Notes: generated by a model not told the origin, from the sequence alone. DNA of 64,000 nt from Callorhinus ursinus (GCF_003265705.1 NW_020312775.1:3800822-3864821), one strand, 5' to 3'. Shown: positions 33,064 to 44,689, numbered from the stretch's first letter. Numbers and translations: made by a program.

Positions 33064-33943
33064 TTCTGTTGATGGGTGGTTGAGGGAATGTATAGAATCC
33101 AAATTATTGACCAGAACCCAAGCTAGATGCACCTGTTTTCTAAGGACCTTAGGGTTGCTGGCCTCTTGTTCTCCCAGCCTGTCTTCTGGGTTTGGGGCCT
33201 GCTGTGCTGTTACTCAGGCAACCCTGTTTGGACAGAGTTGCCCTGCTCCCTGTGGCAGGGAATGGGTTCAGTGAAAACAGCTTTTTGAGGGCTTTTGTTC
33301 TCTGGCTGCTTTCCCTGGTGGCTTTCTGAGTCTCTTCTGAGAGTCAGAGAAGAAGAGATCATTTTCAACCCTCTGCCTCAGTGCAGAGAGATCACAGTCT
33401 GTTCTTCAGTGAGCTCTCCAGACCACATTATCTCCATTTCTGTCTGTGCTGCTATAAACTGCAGTGTCCTGGGTTGTGTGCCCCTCAGCAGCCCTCCCAG
33501 TCCTTGCCTCCTGGTTGGGGCACATCTCTGCCCTTTGTGCTTTTAAAATCTCCAGCTGCCTCCACTTTGAACGGGCAGCCTCACCGCTCCAGGTTTCTGT
33601 CCAGGGCCTGCCCCAAAGTCCTATCCCCGTTGCTACCAGTCTGCGAGTCTGTGCCTGGTCTCCAGCATTGGAGGCTATTGCTCACCAGCTATGCAGGATC
33701 CCGATGACGTGGCTCCCTCCCCCTGCCATTTATCCTCCAATATCTTCCCGTGAAATCATGGATCCCCGTTTCATACCTCGAAACCAACCACCTGCATTAT
33801 TCTGTTTGTAGAGATCCAGATCTATTTTCTTACATCTCAGGCTGATTTTGTGGGTGCTCAGAGTGGTCTGGTAGATATTCAGCTCAGTTCTGGGGACCGG
33901 TTGGAATAGGGTCCCCTACTCCACCACCATCTTTTCCCCCTCC
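33064..33943 (-). promoter_or_regulatory. L1 copy C 5' UTR
   Basis: GC-rich leader upstream of ORF1 on the minus strand, starting 'gggggaaaagatggtggtgg'. No tandem monomers. Several sense-strand open frames here (33041-33811) overlap in different frames and are not genes. Confidence 0.7.
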
Positions 33944-33958
33944 TGCATTTGCCTTTCT

Positions 33959-34413
33959 AGCATTGTCTCAGGCTGAAGCAATATAAAACTTTTTGTAGGG
34001 ATTCATTTAGAGTGTAGTTTCAAAATAAATTTCTAGGCTCAAGATGGAGCCACTCCTGTCAAGGATGTCCTGTCAGCAAACCAAAACTTAAGTAATTTTT
34101 GTGTCCATGTAAATGCCTTACTTGACCGGAAACTCAGTATATTCATTCTGCTAATCCCCAAATTCCAAGCCAACCCAACTCGGAGCATTCTCACCTCAAA
34201 CAAGGTTGACTATATGGCCCCATTCATCTTTTCCTTGTTCTTTATTCTTTATTTCATAAAAACTTCTTGCCTTCCATTCCATTTTGCCATTCTCCATAAG
34301 AGACTATCCACTTCATAAAGTGTTAAAATTTGTTGTATCACCTAAATTGTCTTAATTATTTTTAATAGTAGTCATCAAGAAAGATCAATTTAAATTGACT
34401 ATATTACCTGTAG
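33959..34413. other. Unassigned sequence between L1 copy C and Tigger1
   Basis: Contains 'gatggagccactcctgtcaagg' and 'tttcataaaaacttcttgcc', which faintly suggest an old LTR, but no boundaries or family can be supported. Confidence 0.4.
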
Positions 34414-34415
34414 TA

Positions 34416-34876
34416 CAGGCATACCTCAGAGATATTGCTGATTTGGCTCCAGATCATTGCAATAAAATAAATATTGCAAAAGCAAGAAAAATTACTTTTT
34501 TTCGTTTCCCAGTGCATATAAAAGTTATGTTTACACCATACCATAGTCTATTAAGTGTGCAAGAGCATTACATCTAAAAAATGTACATACCTTAATTTAA
34601 AAATATTGCTAAAAAATGCTAACCATCTTCTGAGCTTTTAGTAAGTCATAATCCCTGATCACAGCTAACCATAACAAATATAATAATAATGAAAATGTTT
34701 GAAATTTTGTGACAGTTAACAAAATGTGACATAGAAACATGAAATAAGCAAATCTGTTGGAAAAATGGCACTGACAGACCTGTTTGACACAGGGTTCTCA
34801 TAAACTTACAATTTGTAAAAAATAGAATATCTGAGAAGTGCAATACAGCAAAGCATAATACGATGTGGCATTCTTG
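34416..34876. mobile_element. Tigger1-derived DNA transposon, internally deleted
   Basis: The left terminus 'caggcatacctcagagatat' starts just after a TA dinucleotide (34414-34415). It continues with 'tcccagtgcatataaaagtt', 'gtgtgcaagagcattacatc' and 'aaaatgctaaccatcttctg', then jumps directly to the right-end series 'gatcacagctaaccataac', 'aaatgtgacatagaaacatg', 'ggaaaaatggcactgacag', ending with a degraded inverted terminus and TA (34877-34878). The full Tigger1 transposase region (about 2 kb) is missing, so this is a non-autonomous derivative. Confidence 0.88.
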
Positions 34877-34878
34877 TA

Positions 34879-35615
34879 TTCCCAAACTAGACTTGGGAGA
34901 AGAATTACTTGGAAGTTTCTTAATAATAGAGATTGTAGAGCCCTATTCCAGAATCAGAATCTGTAGAGTGGGGCCCCATGAATCTAATTTTCTTTTAAGT
35001 ATCCTAAGTGAACTTGATGGTGAATAGAGAAACATTTGAGAAATTACAGGTGTCTGCCTTCTAAATCCCCTCTTCAAATACTGTGGTGGTAGGAGAGGAA
35101 GTCCTGGGCTGATAATTAATACCTTTGCATGCTGATGCTCCCCTGGGTCAACACAGATAATTGAGAGTTGATCTATTAACTTTTGGAAAATTATCATAAA
35201 AACTAAAGTTCCCCAAGCAAGATAGGAAGATGGGATTCTTGTCTAACAAGAGACTTGCTTATATCTAATATGGTTTAGCAATGAAAAAAAGGAAAAAAAA
35301 AACAACAACACTGTTTAATGCAATACTATTAAAGGCCAAAACAACCAGACATCTGTTGAAAACAGGTTGCTATTGTTCTTAACCAAATTCAGATTGCTTT
35401 TCCCCTATAACCACTTAAATTATTTTATCATTTTCCTGTCTTTTCTTTAAGTAGCCAGTTTGCCTTCTTCTTAAGTCATCAGGCAGGCACACAGTGGGAA
35501 AAAAGGTAAAATCGTAACTCACACACAGATATAAAATGCTCAAGTGTTAATGATTTTATTTAAGTTGTTATTAATGAGGGAACTTGGCAGCTTTTACAAC
35601 TGGTCCAAACAGCAG
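34879..35615. other. Unassigned intergenic DNA
   Basis: No recognised repeat, RNA gene or coding frame. Confidence 0.5.
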
Positions 35616-35621
35616 ACACAT

Positions 35622-35820
35622 TTATTTTTATTTTTTAAAAGATTTTATTTTATTTACTTGACAGAGAGAGAGAGAGAGCATAAGCAGGGCGAGTGACAGG
35701 CAGAGGGAGAAGCAGGCTCCCCACTGAGCAAGGAGCCTGATGTGGGACTCGATTCCAAGACTTTGGGATCATAACCTGAGCCTAAGGCAGGTGCTTAACC
35801 AACTGAGCCACCCAGCATCT
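35622..35820 (-). mobile_element. Carnivore SINE (SINEC)
   Basis: Antisense SINE: tail complement 'tttttaaaagattttatttt', purine-rich centre, head 'cttaaccaactgagccaccc'. The flanks 'cagcagacacatttat' and 'caacagacagatttat' look like a diverged target-site duplication, so ends are approximate. Confidence 0.9.
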
Positions 35821-36479
35821 CCAACAGACAGATTTATAGATCTAGAATACTGAAGTGGATTTGCAAATGGAAACTGGATTCTTTTCTTCTTTCTTTTTTT
35901 ATGATGGAAGGCCTCTTCCTTGGGATAGAAGTTATTTTCATGTTTGTACATAAAAATAATTTGCATTATTGCCATCGATTTTTACAACTTACAGAATTAT
36001 AAAATACCTCAAAATCAATGAAAGACTAGAAGCTAGATAAACTCGGAGGATGTGCCCTAAACAATGCATAGTTTTTCAATGAAGCACAAATGTTTCCCTA
36101 CACTACTGAAGAATACATAATAGTTTCCTATTTCTATTAAGTCCTAACTTATCTGCTTGACTTTCAAATCTCTCCTTAACCTTGTTTGCTTTATATATTT
36201 CCCTGATTTGTCATGTCTTTTCTGACTTCCAATTCAAAAAAACTAGTTTTGATAACTTTAATTTGATATAAAATTAGTGCATATTCATTTTGAAAATTCT
36301 GTTAAATACAGAAAAAATGTAAAGAAGAATGAAAGTTATCAATAATCCTACCACATCTGGAGGAAGAGATATACTAAAACTATTAATGGTCAAGAGATTT
36401 TGGAGGCCTTTTTACCTATTGTTCCATAGCTCTCAAAACCTAATTTGCTAATGACTCTGTTTACCACCAGATGAAGACT

Positions 36480-37722
36480 TCTGTCCTTGCTGTGGCCTAA
36501 ATTTCAGAAGGTCAGCATCTGCCAATTTAGTGTGCCTTTTTTTTCACTGCAATCAATGTTTCTGCCATGTAGACTCAGTCCCTGTGCTCACCATAACAAA
36601 GCACAAATCCATGTTCTTCTAAAGCCACCAGTCCATGGCATTCTCATGTGCTTTTCCATGAAACTGCAGCTGACTTTCTAAATAAAGTCCATCAAAGGAA
36701 TTTGGGAAACTAGGAACATTGAACCAGTTTTTCTCCATTTGCTTTGGTTGGAAAGAGTAGGTCAATGAAGGGTGAGTTGTTCCGGGGGGGTTTATACCAA
36801 ACTGTTGCTGATGCTCAAAGTCCTGCACAATATCCAGTAATATCTTCATTATCTTAGGGTGCAGGCTTTTAGTACCATGATCCTTAATCTTCAAAGCAAG
36901 GACCTTAAAGATGACATGAGCTAAATGGCCTTCATCTGCTCACTTCTTCAAGACTTTCAGTGTATAGCACAAAATAATAAAACTAGAGAGGGAAGCCTGG
37001 GTAGCTTAGTTGTCTAAGCATCTGCCTTAGGCTCAGGTCATGATCCCAGGGTCCTGGGATCGAGTCCTGCATCAGGCTCCCTGCTCAGTGGGGATCCTAA
37101 TTCTCCTTCTGCCTGCTGCTCCCCCTGCTTGTGCATGCACTCTCTCTCTGTCAAATAAATAAATAAATAAAATCTTAAAAAAAAAAACTGGAGAGACCTC
37201 CACCCTCAAATCCAGGAACATTTTGCACATTGGTTGCCAACACATGAAATAAATGCTGGCTCCCATCTGTTGTCACATTTAACAACCAACTCTGAAAACA
37301 AAATTTGTAACATTTGTCAATTTCCACAGTGTAAATACTCCCACCATGCTGATTTTAAGCTACTACCAATGATGCCACTGAACATAAAGTTGGGAAGAGA
37401 TTGTGCTCAGTAAGTTATCACAAGGGGCAGTAGGGGCCAGCTCTAGTACAATAGTGCCTCCTCCCCACCACCACCCACACAGAAGCCTATGCATGGAAGA
37501 CAGCTGGTCAGAGCCAACTTCAGAGAGAGTCTTGCTAACATCAGCTGGTTGAGGATGATCTCACCAAATGGCTCACAAGTCTTTTGTGGCTCATAGGGCC
37601 TTAAGTCATCACATCACCTCTCTTTCCTTCTACTCTTAGAGTTGGGCTTAGGTTGAGTATTCTGTACAGGTATTCTCGTCCAGGTATATGACTCAAGTGA
37701 GCCAGAGTCAATCTTCCTTCGA
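36480..37722 (-). pseudogene. Possible degraded protein-coding sequence, unidentified
   Basis: Outside all recognised repeats, the minus strand shows protein-like stretches: 91 codons at 36619-36894 (with GTKSLHPKIMKILLDIVQDF and SFPNSFDGLYLESQLQFHGK), a run around 37200-37330 (TDGSQHLFHVLATNVQNVPG, GSIYTVEIDKCYKF), and a lysine/arginine-rich run near 37640-37720 (QNTQPKPNSKSRRKER). They lie in different frames separated by stops, by a SINE (36991-37185) and on the right by the ERV (37723); matching sequence may resume beyond it at 45866-46290. I do not recognise the protein. A processed pseudogene is plausible but no poly(A) end was found, and chance frames are possible. Confidence 0.3.
36991..37185 (+). 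mobile_element. Carnivore SINE (SINEC)
   Basis: Head 'ggaagcctgggtagcttag', B-box-like 'ggctcaggtcatgatccc', tail (AAAT)n AAAATCTT. Target-site duplication aactagagag / aactggagag at 36981-36990 and 37186-37195. Confidence 0.95.
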
Positions 37723-38313
37723 TGTGGGAAACAAAGGCAGAAGAAAAGTTATTAAATTTCCTTACTCCCTACAGCCCATTGACAAGTCCTTGAAATACAC
37801 AGAGTGCCATTCCTCTAGGGACTCAACCATATCAATGTTAATACTTTGTTAAGGGCAAAAGGCAATTTTGGCCTTACCCACCCCCTCAATCAGGATCCTG
37901 TAAGTCTACTTTAATGTATAAAAATTCCTCTGCAAACCTCCTTTATCTCTAAACCCCCTAAGATACGTGTTGGCAATCATCCCCCAAGCATATGGCCCCA
38001 CTGATAGACATCTGAAGGATCTCATAACTAAGGTTTTATTAAACGGTAATAAATGACTTTTCCCAACAATAGCTAGCCCTCTCAAGGTCCTGGAAACTTT
38101 GCTTCCAAAATTCCTTAGAGACCTACGCTATCCTTAACCCCCTCCTAACTTGAAAACATATAACAGGCCACTCCTCATGACCCTGGTGCAGCTCTTTCTG
38201 CCCATGGGTCCTGTCCCCGTGCTTTAATAAAATCACCTTTTTGCACCAAAGACATCTCAAGAATTCTTTTTTGGCCATTGGCTTTGAACCCTATCACTGT
38301 TTTTCTTACATCA
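37723..38313 (+). repeat. ERV 5' LTR
   Basis: Starts TGTGGGAA and ends ...ACATCA. TATA-like CATATAA at 38157-38163 and poly(A) signal AATAAA at 38226-38231 define U3 and R. About 50 differences from the 3' LTR by eye over 592 bp (roughly 8%), but only one within 37960-38122. Confidence 0.9.
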
Positions 38314-38315
38314 TA

Positions 38316-38333
38316 TGGTGCCTGAACATGGGG
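38316..38333 (+). promoter_or_regulatory. ERV primer-binding-site-like sequence
   Basis: TGGTGCCTGAACATGGGG begins two bases after the LTR end. The TGG start pairs with a tRNA CCA end, as in retroviral primer binding sites. I cannot assign the primer tRNA with confidence. Confidence 0.65.
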
Positions 38334-39290
38334 TTTTGAGTCGAGAGTCTTATCTGGATTCTGAGCCACGGTGCAAACTTGGTGAGTACTTTCTCTCCTC
38401 TTCCTTTACTCTCATTCCAGGGCCTCTTCAAGGAGTATGGTCTTATTGGGACATTTTCATGCCGATTGCTCAGGCTGCAATCCTCTAGCCCATGGCTACT
38501 CTACGGGGAGGAGAAAGCTTGCCTTTTATCTGGAAGTAGTACCCTGACCGGGATGGTAATAAGACCCAGAAACTTGATGCCCTATCTTTACTGCTGTCCT
38601 TATACAAAGTTGTCTGTCTTGGGCACAGAACAGCCACTTAAGTCACCAGGATGGCTGCCAATCTTAAGACTCCTGTGTGAGGTTTTCTCCTGATTGATCT
38701 AATGTGATTCCTTCCACATCCCTGGTCTAGCAAATTCTGGCCACAGGACCTCCACTGGGAGCCGGCTGAAACCAGTACGCAATTGAATTAAAACCCAATC
38801 GGGGACCGTTTCCTGGGGAAGTTGGCTGTAAAGACCACATGTGTTGGACTGTCGCTTAGACCATGATGGATTTCCATCTTTACTGTTTTCCATCAATGTC
38901 CTCTACTAACTACTTAAAACTACAAAATTCAGTAATTTCCCCTTGTAAAAGTTTTCTAGTATTTTCCACCGGTTAAAATGGCAGAGCACTACACAACCTT
39001 CAGGACATATGATAGCACAGCACGGGTATTTTGGTCCATTCACCAGGCACCCATCAGCAGCCTAGGATGAGATGGGGTAGGGGAGGGACGCTGGCATCCC
39101 TCCTATAGGCCTTTTACAGCAGGAATGCCTTCAAGGGAAGGCAGGATTGTGATAAATAGTGATGTCTTGCTTGAGGTACGCCTCTGGTCATTTTTGACAA
39201 ATGAGAACCTCCGACATATCCTGCGTGGGATGCCACCTGGGAGTTGGGAGGGATGTGGTAATGGACATTCTTTACTCTTCTGGGAGCATG
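38334..39290 (+). other. ERV leader region, non-coding
   Basis: Sequence between the primer-binding site and the gag remnant. Contains 'ttggtgagtactttc' at about 38379, a possible splice donor. Open frames such as 38379-38693 show no recognisable retroviral domain. Confidence 0.45.
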
Positions 39291-39299
39291 GCCTTAGTA

Positions 39300-39480
39300 G
39301 GCTTCTTCTTCAGTTCTCAAGGATTTTCCCTTGGGGTGCCTTTTAACCCACTGGAAACAATTTGGATTGCAAAATTTAAGAAAGGATTGAGCTCCTGTAA
39401 CACTGCATGGCCTCAGTAGGATCTGTCAGTTAGATCTCCTCTGCAGGAAACAGGGAAGTGTTTGCCCAAATGTGTCTGGT
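39300..39480 (+). pseudogene. ERV gag matrix remnant
   Basis: Two overlapping frames together show a gammaretrovirus-like matrix signature: PLGCLLTHWKQFGLQNL in one frame, then CNTAWPQ after a frameshift, with a stop after the latter. Only a short N-terminal part is recognisable. The downstream stretch 39960-40080 is proline-rich (LTPPTPDFPTS), as in the linker region of gag, but this is weak. Confidence 0.5.
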
Positions 39481-40079
39481 TAGTAAACCCCCTCCTGACA
39501 TATTGGATGATAATTATCTAAATAAGACTCCTCCTAGCAAACCCAGGTTGCTGGAGGAAACACTGGCCCTCCCTAGCAAAGGAGACCCTGAATCTCTTTC
39601 TCTCTGTTCCTCCTCCTAATAGATGTTGGGGCTTCTCCCTCACTCATTTTCTGGGTTAATGGTTATAACTGGAGCCAACTGTGATTAGTCTACCTCAGGA
39701 TGGGGACTTTAAGGAATATTCCCAAGCAGCTGCTGAAACTCCCTTTGTTTCGAGGAAATTCCGTCTTCTCTGGCCTGACATGGACTGCCTATTCCCCCTT
39801 GTTGGCTGGAAAACATGGCATCTGCTCCTCTGTTGGAGCTGATGAGCTCTAGAGCCAGGAATGCTTTCTCTTCCTTCTGGCAGCACTTGGTCTCTTCTGC
39901 CTTCCCCTCCCCCTTCTCCTGTTTCTGCACCACCTTAGGTGCAGACTGCATAACTGGCTTCTAGACCATCCTTGGTGCCTCAGGCATCATGGCTCCCTCT
40001 CCCTTCATTGTCAAGGAGCAAGAAGAGCACCCCCTGGACCTAACACCACCTACTCCAGATTTCCCCACCAGTGTCTCAG

Positions 40080-42545
40080 GTAAAAACTGACAATGGGGAG
40101 TATCCAGGTGAAACATAATTCAGTATTTAAACTAAGTTAAGTTTATTGGCTTAATTAAAATAGACATGTCTTTTAGGTTATCAGTAGTAAACATGAAACT
40201 TTTATTCTATCGAGGTTTACGGAAGGTCAAATCAGCTTGTGTTATCTCTGCTGCAATGTGTTAGCAAAAATATGACTTGAAATGATGGTTAATTGTCTAT
40301 CTCATCAAAGTTTTCATGGGTAATTGCTAAAATAGCTTTCAAAGTCTTTGGTAACCTGAAACTTTAAAGTTTTGCTTGGATGATAAATGGAATTAAAATC
40401 ATTGGACATCTAGGTCTTTTCCAAATAAGATAAAGTGCTAAATCATTGATAACTGGACATAGGATGTGTTTTTTCACTTCTTATTGCAAAGAAACTAAAG
40501 ATATTTAAATCTGTTAGTAAACATGTTTTGTGCTTAATTGATTCCTAAATTTGTCACCTAAAGAATTCTGTTGTAACAGTTCACAATTGGTTACTATTTA
40601 GTCTTCACTGGAGACTAAGGTTTCTAAGAGTGCAAATTCTGCTAAGTGTAATTAAGACTGATGGAAGTAAGGGAAACAACTCTGTATGTGGAAAAGTAGG
40701 AGATATGTAAGAAAGATATAAGGAATAGGAATGCATTTTTGTTGAAGGTAAAAGAAGGTAGTTTTGTCCTAAATGAGATGGTTGTTTGGAAAGAAATAGC
40801 TTGGGACAAAATCTGAATGCAAAGGAAAGTTGTAGAAGGTTTATGAAGGGAAAACTTCAGAACAAAATTTTAGGGGTAGTCAGGACAGACTATGATTGAA
40901 ATGAATGGATTTTAAAGTACGTTGGTATAAGATTGAAAGTCTGCTTTCTCTCTGTTCAAAAAGACAAGTTTTCTTGAATTGTTGGTCTGCTCTTGATAAG
41001 AAAATGTAAATAGTTGTTTTCTCTTTGCCTACCCAGAAAAAACAGTTTCTATGTTTTGCCTTTATCAGGTCTTTAACATCCCTAATCCTACTTAGGTATG
41101 TGCTTTAAAACTTTCTAAGGTTTTAACAAAATTCCTTAAGATTTAAATCATGAACAAAGTCTCATTGACCAAATAGGCTTGTTTGTTTTGTATGTTACGT
41201 TCTGGTATAAGGTCATCATCACTTGATATTCTGGTTATTGAAGTGTTATGTGTCACAGAATAACTGAGTTTCCTTGTCATCTGCATCCTAATGAACTCTC
41301 ATATCAGATCATTAACAATGTCCATTTCTGAGTTTTTGTCATTTATAATTGTTCTTATTGTCTTGCAAAATGAGTTTCATCTTCAAGGAGATTCCTATAA
41401 AGGACTTTTAGGACAAATACAGGTATTCAATATCTTTAAGATCAAAACTGAAATGAGTAAGAATTTCTAGAACTAACTAAAGCTGCATTCATATGGAACA
41501 AGAATCAGTAACATGGGATTAAATGAACTAGTAGGATGATTATAGTTTTGTGACTTTTGTTTGAAACACTGCTGGTTCTCTAATGTTTACTCTTCTAGAT
41601 TAAGGAAATTTTCTCTTAAGATATCTATGACGAACTATAGAAATGATCCCTGAAAGTATAGTCTTAAGATATCTATGACTTACAGAAATGTGATAAAATA
41701 TTCATTTGTGAACAAATTGAAGCATTTAACTTTTCTATCTGAACCCTCTGAAATTCAAAAGGTCTCAGTAAGTATTTTTTCTTCCATGCCTATCATAGCC
41801 ATTTGCATAAGTTCAATAAAAATCTGTTCTTGTAACAGGCACCATTAGAAACATTGGTTATTTTACCAAGGTTTGACTGGAATGTCATATTTGAGAGAGA
41901 CATGCATAGACTCAGATATGACCAGACAGCTTTAAGGAACTAAGGTTGACTTTATGAAACCTGGAGCCATAAAGCCCCTCAGAACTGTTGGCCTAATACC
42001 TTGCTCAGAGTTCCCAGCAGCCTCACCAGGTGAGTAAAGAATGTCATTTCCTGGCAGGTGCAGGGACCTCAGGATATACTGGGGACCTCAGGAAGAGGAA
42101 TCTGCCCAAATCTACAGGTATTGCAGGCATGTCTGATGGCAAGTACTTGGCTTGGCTTCTGGCCTGGAGAGGCTACTAAAAATTCAACCTAGAGATTCCT
42201 TATAAAAAGTTCTAGCAAAGCAGATTCTCAAAGATCTATGTGATCAATCATTATTCTTACTGAGCTTATGTAAATGATTAGGCCAAGCTTGTTAAAACTG
42301 GACTTGTTTTTCAAATAAATTAGTCCTGATTTGGCTATCTCTGATTTAAAATGAGTATTTTAGAGTGAAAAATTATGTCTCAATAACACACCTTTGTGGA
42401 TGTTAAATTCTAGATCTGTCTTTAAATGTTTATTGTTTACCTATGTTAGACAACTTGAGGTAAACTTCAGAGAAATTAACACAGTAGCTTATGTATAGAC
42501 AATCTTCTTGCTTGTTATTCTGTGGAGATAATAACAGGACCCCAT
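40080..42545 (+). other. ERV internal AT-rich non-coding stretch
   Basis: About 2.5 kb where capsid, protease and reverse transcriptase would be expected. AT-rich and dense in stops in all frames, with no retroviral motif found. It may be a replacement sequence as in non-autonomous class I elements rather than decayed gag-pol. Confidence 0.5.
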
Positions 42546-42564
42546 GGGCACATGATTATTTAAA

Positions 42565-42758
42565 TTTTTTTTTTAAATTTTATTTATTTATTTGAGAGAG
42601 AGAGACAGAGATAGTGAGAGAGAGCACAAGTGGGGAGGAGAGTGAGAAGTAGGCTCCCCGCACAGCAAGGAGCCTGATGCATGACTCGATCCCAGGACCC
42701 CGGGATCATGACCTGAGCCAAAGGCAGATGCTCAACCAACTGAGCCACCCAGGCACCC
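42565..42758 (-). mobile_element. Carnivore SINE (SINEC), in the ERV
   Basis: Antisense SINE with head 'ctcaaccaactgagccaccc'. Target-site duplication gggcacat(g/a)attatttaaa at 42546-42564 and 42759-42777, one mismatch in 19. Confidence 0.96.
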
Positions 42759-43059
42759 GGGCACATAATTATTTAAACAACTGGAAAATGAGGTTAATTC
42801 CCCAAAACAGTTGTATAACTCAGCTATCATCGTAACCAATTCTATGTGGCTGGGATGATGAAATCCTCCTTAAAAGCCAGAGCATACCCCACTCCATAGG
42901 GTTAACTATGGGCTGGTGGAGATAATGAATGATGCCACTTTCTTTATGGTTGGATTGGATGATGCACTTGGGGATGCCCTTATCTCTTGACAAGTCTTCT
43001 CCCACTTGCCAGTGATTCCTTATAATTAGGATATTGTTAATGCTGGACCTCAAACAAAA

Positions 43060-44140
43060 AGGGCTTCTTGATGGTTTCATCTCTCATAGTCATATTTATT
43101 CTAGAAGCCACCTCTATTGAGGTACAATTACAAACAAAGGTTTTAGCCAAGCATATAACAGCCCTCCTGGTAAGAGCCTCAAAGCTCACTATGGGACAGT
43201 CCCTGACTGTAATGACTTCACATCAGGTCCAGAGTGTCTTAAAAACCAAAGACCTCCCAATAGATGTTGGGAGGCCAACTTATTAAATACCAGGCTATAC
43301 TTATAGATATGCCTGAAATAATACTTGAAACCTGTCAGACTTTAAACCCAGTTTCCCTTATGCCTGGATGTGACCATCATACTTCTATAGAGCATAACTG
43401 TTCAGAGGTTATTGATCTTGTTCATTCTAGTCGACCAGATTTAAAAGATGCCCTCATCAAAAATACAGATGATGGTTTACTGATGGCAATAGTTTCATGG
43501 AAAAAAGAATAAGAAAAGTTGGGTATGCTACAGTGCTACTCATGCATTGCAGTTGCCAAAGCATTAATAATTAATATTTATACTGACTCCAAATATGCTT
43601 TCCTAGTCCTACATGCTCATGGAGAAATTTGGAAGAAAAGGGGATTATTATCAAGCCATAACTCCCCAGTCAAATATGGGCCTGAAATTATCACTTTTCT
43701 TTTTTTTTTTAAAGATTTTATTTATTCATGAGAGACAGAGGGAGAGAGAGAGAGAGAGAGAAGTAGAGGGAGAAGCAGGCTCCCAAGGAGCAGGGAGCCT
43801 GATGCGGGACTCAATCCCAGGACCCCAATATCATGACCCGAGCCGAAGGCAGACGCTTAACCATCTGAGCCACCCAGGCGCCCAATTATCACTCTTCTTA
43901 AGGCTGTACACCTACCTAAGGAGGTAGCTGTAATTCACCTCAAAGAATATCAAAGGATATGACCTTAGGAACCAATGAAAGTAATACAGAATTTACACCA
44001 GGCCACTGCTTTGGGTAAAAAGGCCACAGAGGTGACAAAAACTTTGCTTAGAAAAACTGTCCCTAGACTTAGACTCCCTTGGTCCCTTCAAAGTAACAAT
44101 GGACTGCCTTTTATTACACATTCAAAATATGGCCCTCCAA
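43060..44140 (+). pseudogene. ERV pol remnant (RNase H and integrase)
   Basis: Three frames carry recognisable pieces. 43068-43286 is the end of the reverse-transcriptase connection region (KLTMGQSLTVMTSHQVQSVL). 43264-43512 is the start of RNase H (QLIKYQAILIDMPE, SSRPDLKDALIKN). 43519-43690 holds the RNase H core (INIYTDSKYAFLVLHAHGEI) with the TDSKYA motif. After a SINE, 43890-44140 gives integrase-like fragments (HLKEYQ, TKTLLRKTVPRL). Frame changes, stops and two SINEs (43702, 44151) disable it. Confidence 0.8.
43702..43883 (-). mobile_element. Carnivore SINE (SINEC), attcatgagag subtype
   Basis: Antisense SINE with 'ttattcatgagagacagagg' and head 'cttaaccatctgagccaccc'. Target-site duplication aattatcact(t/c)ttctt at 43686-43701 and 43884-43899. 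It splits the RNase H and integrase remnants. Confidence 0.96.
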
Positions 44141-44150
44141 AACTTGATAT

Positions 44151-44340
44151 TTTTTTAAGATTTTATTTATTTTTTTTAGAGAGAGAATGAGACAGAGAGA
44201 GCATGAGAGGGGGGAGGGTCAGAGGGAGAAGCAGACTCCCCACTGAGCAGGGAGCCCAATGCGGGACTCGATTCTGGGACTCCAGGACCATAATCTGAGC
44301 CGAAGGCAGTCGCTTCACCAACTGAGCCACCCAGGTGCCC
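44151..44340 (-). mobile_element. Carnivore SINE (SINEC), gcatgaga subtype
   Basis: Antisense SINE with 'agagagcatgagagggggga' and head 'ggcagtcgcttcaccaactg'. Perfect target-site duplication ccaaaacttgatat at 44137-44150 and 44341-44354. Confidence 0.96.
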
Positions 44341-44689
44341 CCAAAACTTGATATCTTGATTGCAGTTAAAGGGGCCCAGAATTACATGACTGTCTCCTAA
44401 CAGGACCCAATGGCTATATGACTCTAACTTGTGTCCATGGTTTCCCACAGGCTGGATAGGTCACTGTACTCTGGGTTTTGCCTGGATGCATGGACACATT
44501 ATTAAAACCATTACCAATCCAGCTAACCTTCCAAAATTAAAAACAATGTTGGACAGGTTCTGTGTCTCATTGGTATGACCACCTAACATCCATTTTTGTT
44601 CCCTCTTTGGGACTGGACAGTGTTGTTTGGCACATAGAAGCTCTTAATAAGTACACAGTCAAGGCCTAAGTGATACCCAAAATAGCATT

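Larger units (their letters stand above)
27968..33943 (-). mobile_element. Near-full-length carnivore LINE-1, copy C (second subfamily)
   Basis: About 6.0 kb from the poly(A) complement (27968) to a 5' end at 33943 (complement of 'ccaccaccatcttttccccc'). Target-site duplication tgcatttgcctctct / tgcatttgcctttct at 27953-27967 and 33944-33958, one mismatch in 15. The 5' UTR (about 0.9 kb) has no monomer repeats, and the 3' UTR differs from that of copy B, so this is another subfamily. Confidence 0.95.

Noticed and set aside
33041..33811. Several overlapping plus-strand frames of 70-115 codons
   Set aside because: All are antisense to the L1 copy C 5' UTR, overlap in different frames and show no domain.
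38379..38693. 104-codon open frame after the ERV primer-binding site
   Set aside because: Sits in the expected untranslated leader. No matrix-like or other retroviral motif.
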